Shown here: positions 27,901-40,174 of the stretch, in pieces
Position numbering within the stretch: position 1 is the first letter of the stretch
Layout: each line of letters starts with the position of its first letter
Assembly (NCBI RefSeq): GCF_037975245.1
Contig: NC_092575.1
Coordinates: 7,973,001-8,037,000 of the forward strand
Origin: Apostichopus japonicus
Lineage: Eukaryota; Echinodermata; Holothuroidea; Aspidochirotida; Stichopodidae
Length of the DNA stretch: 64,000 nucleotides
Reading direction: 5' to 3'
Translations under genes and position numbers: made by a program
The notes under the pieces: generated by a model
Seen by the model: the letters and a program-made list of their open reading frames with translations, nothing else
Database searches by the model: none
What the model was told of the DNA's origin: nothing

Positions 27901-30900
27901 GCAGTATGTTTACCTTTGGACAGCTGCATAATTCTTCAGTTTAAAATATGAAGACGAAGACGTCGACTGAAGGCCTATATTTTTACTGACTCAAATAACA
28001 TCACGCACAAGTTAATTTGTTAAACGCAGACAAATATGTACAACAATGAAGCCTCTCAACATCGTTATAATCTTTTTTGCAAACTTCTTAAAATGTTTTT
28101 TCTATCGGTGTTTTTTTTTTTTTTTTCCCTCCTCCGTGAGGGCTGCGGGAATGTGTCTTCTTCATGTTGCATCAATGTTGGATAAAGTCTACGAAGAACG
28201 ACAGAGCAGTTATGAGGATACTGATGAGAAAGGTGATTCTCATGAACAATCAAAGCTGATTTTATCTACAGCATAAACGAAAGCAATTAAAAAATGTTAC
28301 ATGCTTATTAGACTTGTCTGAACAGAAATTTGATAATTATGTGACAATAATGGGAACAAGTATATAATGTTCAGTCCTGTAGAAAGAGAGAGCACCTTGC
28401 TATTGGAGAGGTAATGTCATTTCCGTTCATCTATTCAGTAACCGGCAATAATATATCTATACCAATGCACAGTAGGTCGTATTGCTACACATACAATATC
28501 TGTGCAAAATTGTATGAGTGGCTTTATGCATACGTTTTTTTTTTTTTTCGTTTTTTTTAGAAAGTGTAAGACTTGCTATGCATAATTTAAAATTGGATTT
28601 CCCGTTCAATTATTGGATGCCATTGAAATCTAGATCTTTTGCATTAACTGCCAGATTAAAAATATAAGACATATAGTTATGCTTAACAGGGGGGGGGGGG
28701 CTCTTAATGTTATGTGCAGCATGACAAATGACAATATAAATAAGAATTTTCTTTAGCAGCTAGTGCGGACTGCTATAGGTACTGTGTAGTATGGAGAAAT
28801 AAACCAATGACTAATAATCTCATTAAAGTAATATTTCATGATTTCAGCTGACATTGCCACAGTCTGCAATGGCATCCACAGTATCCCACTCACCTTATCA
28901 CAGAGGAGGGAGGACCTCGAAGTAATACTAGTTAATCAGAACATTATGAATCGTCAATTTAATGCCACAGCGTATACTGAGCATGGTCAAAATATAATGA
29001 CCAACAATAAGATATTAAAAGACGCAAAATGATGACACAGGTCACATGGAAGCTGGGAATGAACAACTCTTTGTTACTTGCACTACACTACTAAGGAGCT
29101 CATGATCAACGCTACTCTCTCATTATGCTATCTCACTGATATAGAATATCATGTGGATTTAAATGCTTTTTAACACTTATGTGGCTTAATGGCACACACT
29201 TCTAGTTCGAGTTGCTACATTCATGCTGTCCTTTTTTTAACGAGAGAATGACGTTACTGACAATAATTGAATCATCCTTCAAAACTCCTAAAAATCAAAT
29301 AATTCCTTCTCCTAAAGTAACATAATTGGATGAAAATACCAATTCCACTGTTGTTACATCCGAAGTTAGTGCACTGCGGTGGTACTTGTGGCTTTATGCT
29401 GTTAATTTGCACGCAAATGTTCCTGGCATAGCGATATAAACGTCATGATAGGTCAACTTATTGAGCAAAAATTATCTACAGTTCCTTTTTATTACCGGCT
29501 TTTATGATCCGTACATCTCATTCAATCGTAAATAAGCCTTCTTTCAAACATGATTTCGAAGGTTTAGGGCTATCGCAGCCATAATAAGGAATAGCTATAT
29601 TTTTTACGTTTTTTGGGGGGGCGGGGCGGGATAAAGTACATGTCACATAAAATCAAACTAAATTACTCTCAGCAATCAGTTTTAAGCAAATGGTCAATCA
29701 TGCTGGTAGCAGAAAGAAGAGAGAAATTATCTACGTCTTAAAAAACATAAAACGAACAGGGCGAGATGACGACATTTTCAAAAGAGTTTTTCAAGCTCTT
29801 TGGGTTCTATTACCAACTTATAATACTTGGTTTAAATTTCCTTTCCTTTCTGAATCTTAGTAAACAATATTCACGGTTCATACTCGTGGCGATGGTTTGC
29901 TTTATACTCTCCCCGCTCGCTCGTTGAGCTTATTCAGGATTGCAGTTTCTTATCCATCTCTACGTTTTTTCCCCTTCCTTTTCTGACCCAGTGAACGCAA
30001 AGAATCCTGCCACTTGTCCGTAATGACATTTCTCTGTTAGCTGCAGCTTTGTTGCTAAGTTTCAACTTGATTGGCCGGTTTCATCGTTCTGGTGTAGTAG
30101 CATATTCACGTTCCAGATGCTGTGACTAGTTTTTTTTTTTTTTTATCAATCTAAGAAGTGTTAAATGCGATGCCCTTTTATCACGTCACTTCTGATTCTT
30201 TCGGCTATTGCTCTGGACAATTTAGTGCAAAAAACAAAAGTGTTTTCTTTTGTTTATGATTCTTAGTAACCGAAAAACAACATGGAGTGTAAAAAAATAA
30301 AAGGGAGAAACTTGTCTGTTTTTATGAGTTGCAAGGTTAGAGGAGATATTATAAGAAACTGCAAGAGGTCATGGAGTGCAGTAAAACTCACAGATTTATG
30401 AATGATAAGATTGTGTCCATTGAAGTCATGTCACTTTAATGTTAATTCTATGATATCGGGAGGGATGCAAACACCTACTTTAAATCTCGACCAACACTTC
30501 TTCAGAGCACGAATATAGACACTTATTGCAGATTACAGATATCTACCCAAAAAACAGTTAATGAAATTCAAAATTATGTTCCTTCGTAATAAGCTAAACC
30601 CAACACAGGAGCCTCATATCAACATAACCTTTTTCATCAAGGCAAAGCAAGCAGTCCCTTTCCTTCTCCTTCTTAACCAATACAGAACAATTAAAACTAA
30701 TCCAATATTCCTTGGCCATGATCTCTGCAAAGATTGTCAAACCAAACAACATGCTATCACTGTTGGTCCTGTAGGCTTTGGTACTTAACTTGTGTTTACA
30801 GTTTATGTTTGTTTGATGGGAGACGTATCAACAACACAATCTTTTAGTCAATATTTGTGGTTCGTTTTATTCAGAAAGATAAATGACAGTCTTTTTAGTA

Positions 30901-33571
30901 GTAATTAGAATGAGTCATCTCCAAGGATACACAGAGCCTGAGGTGACAAGAGAGACCTTTCCTAGCTATCTCTCGATAATAATAAGGTCGATGAAATATT
31001 CCTCTCCTTCTACATAAAGTAGAACTTATTACACAAGTAAATCCACTCATTCTTCAGCAATCACTCCCCTGGACCCAAAATAGGAACCAAGACATGTGAC
31101 GACCATGGCCTTGACTTGAAGCATCCACTTCTCACATTGAGTTGGTCCCTACCATTACCACATTGGTATATAGCACAAACCCACACAATTCATGGGGAAC
31201 AAAAATCATAGATGAAGCCTGCTTATTCTCATTTTGCTGGTCCTACTGGCTGTACCCTTAATCTCTTTTTGCTGGTCTGTACCCTGAACCTCCTCTCTGT
31301 CCTAACACCCTTGATACGGTAACATTACTACATTACAAACCTTACACACAACAAACCTCCTATACTACTATACGTACTTCATGCATCTCCCAGCAACTGC
31401 ACTAAATGGTTGTTTTCTTTAGGCTTGCAAAGGGTCTAATCCATTACCCTTTTAACCTCTGAATGTCAGAAGGGAAACTCTCTGAGGAGAGAATTCTTAT
31501 AGAATTACATACTTTGGGGGGAGCTGCAACATACTAAGGGTTGCTGTTTTTAATTTACTTTTCAAGAAAACAAACTTTCACTCGTGTTTCTACCCTCAGA
31601 TTGCTTTTCAAACTATTTTGTTACCAAGGTAGGTGTAACAGTTTTCCATATCAAAGCAAAATAAAGAAAGAGTTCAAATTTGACGGTGGTCTCAGTAAGG
31701 ACGCACCTGGAATGTTTTCTTGTAATTTTAAAGCAGTGTAATTTTTTTTTTTGTTTTTTTTTTGGAATCAAACACTTTTGCATGAGATTTCTTAGTGTTA
31801 TATTTCATATAAAAACTTGAAGAAGCAAAATATGGTTAAGTCTAATACCGTAAATATTGTGTGTCCCCCAAATTCAATGTAAATGTTTCATTTTTTCCAT
31901 AAATGCATTCTTTGTGACTTTAAAGGCTAATTTCAAAGTTCTTATATGAATTTTATAGACTCTAGGTTAACAACTGTACAGTTCTTTCAGGTACAAATTC
32001 TTGTTCCTTTAATCTTCGAGTATGACTACCATCAGACTGTAGCAAATTCAACGCATAAAAAACAGCTTTAAGCTGCCTTAGCAGGTTGCCTTTATCCTCC
32101 ACCAGATAATCTGTTGGCAATACAATTGAAAGGTTCTTACTCTGGGGAATACAATTTGAACTCAACAAAAACGATTCCTGGTTTTAGCAAACTGTATTAT
32201 AATATGCTAGTTTCAGATCTAGCATTGTCAGATATATATGTGTCCTTAGGATCCTAAAATGGAAGGGTGAGGCTTAATAATATCCAGTCTATACAGATCC
32301 CAGTGTTCAATTAAACCTAAACCATCTGGAATGTGTTATGAGAATTTGCTTATTCATCTCAATACATAGGCATGAATGGGATGAGTGGCCCTGTCAATCA
32401 AAGCCATAGACACAGCACATATATTTGCATTGAAGGTCAAAGTTCAAGTTATATCTTCTCTAGTGGAAAAGTTTGCCTCAAATCTGTACACAATTCATCA
32501 TCGGCTAGCTAGAGAGTGAACAACTAAAGCTGCTGCGACCTTGTTCGTCAATCTGTGGTCTGTAGAAAACAAATGGAAGGTTGTAGGATGTTTATGTTGA
32601 GGGTGGGAGCCAAGCTGCTGGTGTGTATTATGTGTGAAATCCTTGGGTGATTGAAATGCAACTAGCTTCAGTCTGCCAAATTCGCACATATCTTGTGTTC
32701 TGTCTGTGAGAAAAATCAAGGTTACGGCAAACAGATTCTATCGCGCACCACGTTGCATTGGAAGGTATTAAACCTGTTAGTTGTGCAATTATGAATCTAT
32801 ACCCTAAATGAACATTTACAAAGAACAGGGTTTTTTTTATATTTTTTTTTTATCACCACGTACAAGAAGGAAGCAAAGTTACCAATTCCGTAATGTAATG
32901 GAGCAACAAGACAGTTACTTAACGAGTTTCTGTCCATTAACTACCAACCATAAGTATCCAAATAATTTGTATGTAACTTGATTGGTCAGTAGAAAAATAC
33001 AAAAATATTAGGATGAAGAGTGTCCAGTTTGTCCAAAATCCAAGATATCATAACGTATAAATGAATATTCACTACCTAGTGCTTTCTTCTTTTCTATTGA
33101 ATTTGTCATTTTTTTTTCTCAACAAATTCAGCTCAGCTTAATAAATAAACTATAAAACAAACGTCATTATATCAAGCAGCCTACATATTTATGTGGTACT
33201 TTTTCAACCTTGGGCCTCCCCATGTTTCAATGATTGTGAAAACAGTTTGTCAACAGCTGGCAATCTTCATGTACTTACTGGATGATGGAATGATGCTGCC
33301 ATTGGATGCTTAAACAGACTGCCCAAAAAAAGAGTGGATTTTATATACTGCATTGTATTTGATACTGAAATCTCATTTGTGTAGTTCAATGACTCCTTGG
33401 TCAGGTTTCATATCAAATATCAAGTTCGACTAAATTCAAACATTTGGACCATTTGCAAATCTCAAAGTTTCCAATTCACTTTGCAAAAGTGATTAGTACC
33501 AACCTTTAAGGCAAAAAAGTCTGGGTGACAACAGTTTGGTTAGTTAATGGAATTTTCTAATTACTCGCAAC

Positions 33572-34028
33572 TTAAAAGAATAGTCCAGGTCAAACTTTCT
33601 TTTTGATATGTTACAGAGGAACAATCTAAGCATTCTAGTGAAATTTGTATTCAATTCCTATGTACCGTTTTTGAGATTTTGACCGTTGAAGTTATCTAAT
33701 ATTCTACCACAAGTGAACTTGAAGCAAACAGGTGTGATGTCATAGTTACACACCGAAAAAAAAATGTTTTGTTTTTTTCTTTATTTTTCAGTCTATTGAT
33801 TTGACCTTGGATTGGATAGGCTTACTAGTTTGTCTAAAGGGGATGTGAAGATTATAAAATACCAATACCTATGGTACATTCACATTATGGATGCATCCAA
33901 TTGTGGAGCATAAAATTTGACGTAAATTTAAAAAGGAAAACAAAACATTATTTATTAGTGTGTCACAATGACGTCACACCAGTTTGCTCCATATCAAAAA
34001 GAACTTTTGACCTGGACTATTCATTTAA
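33572..34028. mobile_element. Non-autonomous inverted-repeat element flanked by TTAA (piggyBac-like MITE candidate)
   Basis: GAATAGTCCAGGTCAAA at 33578 onward pairs with the reverse complement of 34022 backwards. The arms are about 33 bp (33578-33610 and 33990-34022) with two to three mismatches. A second inner pair of arms exists: AGCAAACAGGTGTGATGTCA near 33724 versus the reverse complement of the segment near 33963-33987. TTAA lies immediately outside both ends (33572-33575 and 34025-34028), the target site of piggyBac-type transposons. There is no coding capacity, so mobilisation in trans is inferred. A full TGACGTCA (CRE-type) site lies at 33969-33976. Confidence 0.75.
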
Positions 34029-37000
34029 TGTAATGTTAATCTTATTAATTGCAGTCTATATTAAAATTGGCAACATGCCTTCTTTTTACATTTATCTCAG
34101 GAGAAAACCTTTCTCTTGAAATACTCATCAGGTCTAAATTGTTGTTGACTGAATCCAGCCTGTTACAACATTCTGCAATGGAAACTCGTCAAGCTGCTAG
34201 ACTTTGTTGTCACCTGCAGCACACACACAAACAAACCAACAAACTATTGACAAAAACAATGCAGTAAAAACAATCAAACTCATTTTCCACGGTTAGCTCA
34301 AAAGTGCAAAATCATAAAACTATGAAATGTAAATATTACCATCTGTCATTTGTGCTTATATACCTGAATCTCACAAAACCAGAATCAATAGCCTACACAC
34401 AGGAGAAGCCTTAACCTATGAGAGTCTAAGCAGTTTTCAAGAACACTAACAGATAACTGATTGAACAACCAATATAGTAAATTGGACAAAGCCACTTAGA
34501 CTATTATAAACTGGACACCTGTAGTTCAATGGTCTACATGCTTAATGTAGCAGCAACAGAAACAGCCTCCTAGGACAAAGAATTAACCTTGGCTCTCTGC
34601 AGGGGAAGAACTCAGTACTGCTTATGGAAACCGATCACTCATGATTAAAAGCTCTCCTACGGTCAGGCTAAAATAATATTAGCTCCAGAATTCAATCATT
34701 TTACTGTATATATATGGTTGATAAGTTGCAAATTATGATTGGTCTTTGGTCAGTACATTGCATAACTTATCTCTGCAAGTCATTAACCCTTTGAAGCATG
34801 TTCAGCCTAGCCTATCACAATAAGCAAACACAAAGAGCCAGACCTATGTATCTCTCATAATCTTTTTAGTAGAGTGTGCATAAATCACATTTTCAAAGGA
34901 ATATCATTCAGAGATAATGGAAATTAAAAACTAAGTAAATACTGATACTCTCTGAGGTAAGCAAGAACTCTGCCAAATTCACATGGTCTAGAATATACAG
35001 CTAGCTAATGGGGTCTTGGTTACTTCATGGTTACTTGAAAGCAAAGAGAGCCAAATTGGTTTCAATCGGTAGGACATACAGGTCTACTACCCATAGATCT
35101 TACCTATCCACACAAACATCAATTGACCTAGACTTGTTTTAACTATTCCAAAAGTGGCCTTTTTCTTTCACCTGGCCTGGTTTGCTAATCCACTGGTCCC
35201 CGGGGACAACAAAAGGACTGAGGAGGCCATTAACGGCTTAAGTAGACAGCAGCGATAGGTGAACAAAACGAAGATTAAAGCAAAGGTTCTCGTGGTACAG
35301 GATTAGGGAGAGAAAGGTATGTAAACAAATGTAATCCCCAGATATGACGAAAACACACAGATAAACTGCTTCAGTTTTTCTCGAAAAATGCATCTCGAAA
35401 TGACTTTTCAGATATATATATCAATGTGGCTGTGGCTCATCTTCCAATCAATAACAATATACGCTACGTAGAAATAGTAATGCACACCTAGTGAAAAGTA
35501 ATAAAACTAAATAAACAGTTAATTAATTGGTGTTGGAAATGAGATCAAATATACATGAAAAAGCCTGTGTGGAATCATCTAAAAGTATTTGTTTCATCAC
35601 TGATTTTTGTAGAGTTTATATCGAACCTATCCAGAACTGTTGAAAATAATGAATCAAACTAAGGGAATTTCATCTTAGCTTTCAACCATAGCCTTCAAAG
35701 ATTTCTAATTTTGCAAAGAAATGAAGAAAGACAAGAAGGAAAAGAATTCCATTCAATCCTTGAAAGACATTTCTAACACAAGACGCTTTCACTTACATCA
35801 TCACTGGTTTAGATGCAAGCCAATGTGCTTCAATTTCATAATACTTGCGAATAAATATTCTTGATACTTCAACATGAATAAACATTAACATTTAAAGCTA
35901 TTGATTTGCAATTGCTTTTTCAAACTCAATCCAAAATACTCTAATAAGTTTCACCTCCTAGATTTATCGCAAACTTACTTTGGTGTTGTTAACGAACATC
36001 ACCGATACCGTTGCTAAAACTGTTATCTATTTGTGACAAGTGAAGGTAGTTTCTTTTGTCAATTATCTTTTGGGGGTTTTTTCCTTCTATACTCTGACCA
36101 TCCCCTGCTTGCACCCAATCCAATCCAATTCGGGATTAATGATCCATCTCGTTAATCAATGTATCAGGATGACAGTTTGTTAAACCAACATGTTGACTCA
36201 CTTTCACCAGTGTTTGACCCGAGGGAGCCATTACTTTTCAAAGCTGGCTAGAGTGAGGTGTTAAATATTAGCGGGAGTTCGTAAACAGGTTCCGTTGCTT
36301 TCAGCTCTTAACATTACACTGTAAGTGTCAAGTATATCTCCACCGATTCATCAGAATAGAAATTTAAATACGCACTCCATTATACTACTCCCAATTGAAA
36401 GTGTGAAAAGGCATTTGTCCAGTAGATTTTAGTTTAATAACAACAAAAAGTTATTTGAATAAATTTCATTGGTATGAAAATCTTTATGGCCAACAATCTA
36501 TATTATAAAACCACAGCTAATGTTGTTGTTTACATCATTAGCAGTACTATAGCCCTTTCCTACCTTCCTTAAGCATCCTTGCAATTTAGTAAATTTACAA
36601 CATTTCAAACAAAAATTATCTGTGCAAAAGGACAAAAAAGGTAGATGATTTTCAACAAACAAGACAGCCTTCTTGTATTTTTGGCAGGCTGCCAGGGGTA
36701 CAACACAGCTGGCGTTTAAATTAATTATTAAATAGTAGATGTTATTAACAACTTATCAACTACATTTTGTGTAGCAATTTTGAGGCTTCTGCATTTATTT
36801 ATTTTTTATTAAATGCAGTAAAAGCCAAAGAATACAAACGTAACTGCTATACATAAATCTCATACCACTTGTTATGAAGCAACCAAACGTTTGGCTTTGA
36901 ACCACCAGCCTGAAACTTAAATGGGATTTTTGTTTGTTAATTTTAAAAAAACGAAATTTACATCTTTTATATTTTATTTACACCATTTTCCACATCTGAA

Positions 37001-37273
37001 AAAATGTTTGACACCGAGTGACATGACGATGAATTGCATCAACTAGTCTGTTAGATTTCTGAGAGCAATCTTCATAATTTGCATGAATTCCTCGAACATT
37101 ACATCATATTGTTTTGTTTGTTACTGTACATGTTAAATATTTTCAAGCACCACTAAGAACGGAGTGCAAAATTTCATTACATCTGTAGATTTCGCTTACA
37201 TGATGTTCAGCCCTCTATCAATTGCTAATGTGTTCGTATTTTCAGTAGCTTCTCCATCTGCAACCTACAAATC

Positions 37274-37548
37274 GTCCCTTGTTTCACGCACTGACGAATA
37301 TGCATATTATTTTATTTTGTTTTACGTAGTGACGAATGTTTTTAAAACATTTATATGCCCTTAAAAATTGTTCTACATCCTTTAAATTTGAAACGGCTAT
37401 AAAATATAATTTGTTGTCTTGTAACATAAAATTAGGATACTGCTTAAAAGGTATTATTTGTGATCAAACATTCAGTTGCAAAGCAGTGAATTGATTTGGA
37501 TCGTGATAGATAACTTTCTAACATTCGTCAGTACGCGAAACAAGGGAC
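37274..37548. mobile_element. Short terminal-inverted-repeat element (MITE candidate)
   Basis: GTCCCTTGTTTCACGCACTG at 37274 onward (26 bp, to 37299) is the reverse complement of 37523-37548 with two mismatches. The 275-bp interior is AT-rich and non-coding. No clear target-site duplication was seen, so superfamily is unassigned. Confidence 0.65.
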
Positions 37549-40132
37549 AAAATATTTGCCATTCTTCAACATTTTTCTGCAGATAACAAACATTAACTCG
37601 ATACCATACAGTGAAAAACTTATTTAAAATGCATTGTTTTACTCACAGATATATGTTTCGGTCATATTTTAGAATCATTTAAGCTGACCTGCAGTCTGTA
37701 TGACCTTATACTTTACTTACATATATGCCACTTCACTATAGTCTGACAACGCCCAAGTTGTGGATGGATCACGCAACAGCGGTTGATCTCTTCACCTATT
37801 CACATTTCAAAGTTGCCCAATTCTTTTCTTTAATCATCTTTTTCCTTGTTTTTTTTTTCCCCAAAAAATTACCTGGAGGGGTTGGTAATAACATATCGCC
37901 AGCATTTTTAATGTTTTTTCCCCTCCCGCATAAGATATAGGGCAATCTTTGCTCCCGGCGAGTTCCGCCATATTGGCTTAGCTTTGCGATTCATCTGCTC
38001 ATCTTTGGGGCCAAGCATCAGGCAATCCAAACAGCCCGTGGCTACATTTGTTTTACTTTCCAAGCCTCCACGTCCTGCATTTTCCTGAATTTATTGCCTA
38101 AGTAATCAGGATGAATTTCCAAAGGGACATTTTCAAGAAACACAAGAAAAAAACAGAAAAAAAAACCATCAATAAGAAATGACTGATTGTAAAGGAGGCA
38201 GCTTAAGGTGTTTCCATTGGAATTGTATGATTTACAGGTATTATATGATGAATCGACTGGCCCAGTGTACTACTCTCTTCAACTGTCACTCGTGTTTGGC
38301 GGTTTAAACTGTCGAGGTCAGACCTGTCCACTAAATGGCCAGTTTCATTTATTGTAATTTCATCTTAATAACAACTTGTGACTTTTAAGATTTTTTTCAC
38401 TAGTTTTTAACTTTTGACAGCATTCTGTTTGTTGCTCCCCCAACAACTCTAAGGGGTACACACTGCTGTCAGCTAGTAAAATACAAAACACAAGCATTGT
38501 TCATTCTATATTAGAATCTGCTGGCATATAGATTGAAAACATTTTGGTCATGATGCTTGCCAGTATCATTTATGTATCAATAAGTGATACAAACTGCTTG
38601 GTTGTTACCAATATTCTCGTTAGTTGAATTCTTGCCAGTCTAGTGCTACATTACAGTTAAATACAATTACAAGTTATTTGCACTAAGATCAATAGTCTAC
38701 ATAGGATTTCCATAGTTTTGTATTTGTTGGGTTATTATTTGATTGGTATGAAATACCTCCGAACTCTTCAAAATACATTGGACCTCCCCCTCCTCCTACT
38801 GCTTGGCATACTGGGATTTCAGATTTTATGATTTCTCATACCAGGATAACGATCAGTGTTTCAGACACACTACTGTACATACTTGAAATGGATTTCAGTA
38901 CACACTGTTACAAGCCAACACTGGCCTTTGCGAAAATTAATTGAAGGTGATATAAGAAAAGTGCAAACATGTAAGTACATAGTTCCAACACTGCCTTTGT
39001 CAAACATCATATCAAAACAGGAAATGAAATTTTTACAACTCAATTGGGGCAGTTTTGTGATCTTGTCATCACCATGGCAACTAAGAAGAGGTACTGCAAT
39101 GTTATGATGCAAAAGCCCCTCTACCCATTTTCAAACATAATTAATGTTAACGACTGCAAAGATAAGGAAGCTGCACCATGACCAATTAACCAAACACGCC
39201 ATTTGACATGAGACGGATTTGGTAAATCAAACTTAATAAATAGTCGGTTCATGTATTTAGTTATTGGTTAACAAGGTTACATCTGTGAACTAGCAAATGT
39301 GTTTTCTTGACAGTGAGGACTGGTAGCGGATGCTCATCAATTTAGAATGATTGTTACACAATCTTTAAATTAATGTTTATTGAAACTGTGAGGAGACTAA
39401 AATTTCTTAATCAATTGCTACCATGTTTAAGTCATTTAAGGTCAAATTGTTGAGTAGTTTTCCAAGTTAACCAAGTTCTTTACACACTTTTCAAATGCAT
39501 GATGCAGATTTAAGAAAAGTAGGACACACCGACAGCAGCCTACCAAGCTAAAACTTTAACAGACAACCTGTTCTTGCACTGTACATATCTGGAAGGGTTT
39601 CCAAACATCCCACTGGTGTACAGACAACATAAATTCAAGTCTAAGCTCAGTAATATAAAATCCAGCGACTTTCAAGAAGCAAGCATGTATATCCTTGGAA
39701 TGCCATTTTAGACCTTTTTTTTACACAAACATCCAAGCAATCAGCATCACTTTTATGATGACAAAGTATGCACCTCAAATGCAAGTTTTTTTATGTTCCC
39801 CTCCGAGGACCTCCACAGCAAATCTGTACAGAACTCAGCAAAATATTAAAATAATCAGGGATAGACAAGAAACTGACAGCCACATGGAATTGAATTCGAC
39901 CAGATCCGTTACTCCATTTTCCAAATCCTTTTCTTTAGCAGCAAGATTATCCAACCGATGGATTTCACAAAGCACAGTTCCTTCTGATTTCCCAAGGCTT
40001 AGCGATAAATATAAACCTTTCAACAAAATGGGTCTTAAAAACAAAACAACGGAAAGAAGAGGAAAGAAGCCAAGAAAAAAAAAAAAAACGGGGAGCGAAA
40101 AAACAAAACCACATCCAAAATGCAGGACTTAC

Positions 40133-40174
40133 CTTCACTTGTGCTTTCTTTGGAATCGCTTTCTTAGGATCGAC
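40133..40174 (-). CDS. Musashi-family RNA-binding protein, internal exon: inter-RRM linker
   Basis: This micro-exon is exactly 42 nt, phase 0 on both sides, and encodes VDPKKAIPKKAQVK. It is flanked by a good acceptor (TGTATCTTTTCAG) and a good donor (AAG|GTAAGTCC). In Musashi proteins RRM1 ends with a conserved I/VDPK...P+KAQ/+PK stretch that passes directly into RRM2. The same layout occurs here: basic residues alternate around Ala-Ile-Pro and lead straight into the TRTKK of the next exon. The segment forms the last strand edge of RRM1 and the short basic linker that positions the two RRMs on RNA. A plus-strand open frame of 171 codons (39695-40210) runs across this exon, but it has no homology I recognise and is best read as chance. 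The exon is too short to stand alone; the call rests on frame continuity with its neighbours. Confidence 0.88.

Larger units (their letters stand above)
3524..40132 (-). other. 36,609-bp phase-0 intron between linker and RRM2 exons
   Basis: This very large intron is bounded by GTAAGTCCT (donor) and CTCCTTCCAG (acceptor) on the minus strand. It contains the local duplication at 3568-4006, five minisatellite arrays between 14158 and 24915, and inverted-repeat elements at 33572-34028 and 37274-37548. The stretches 4.1-14.1 kb, 25-33.5 kb and 34.1-37.2 kb hold only short open frames, homopolymer T/A/G runs and unique AT-rich sequence with nothing I can annotate. Confidence 0.88.
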
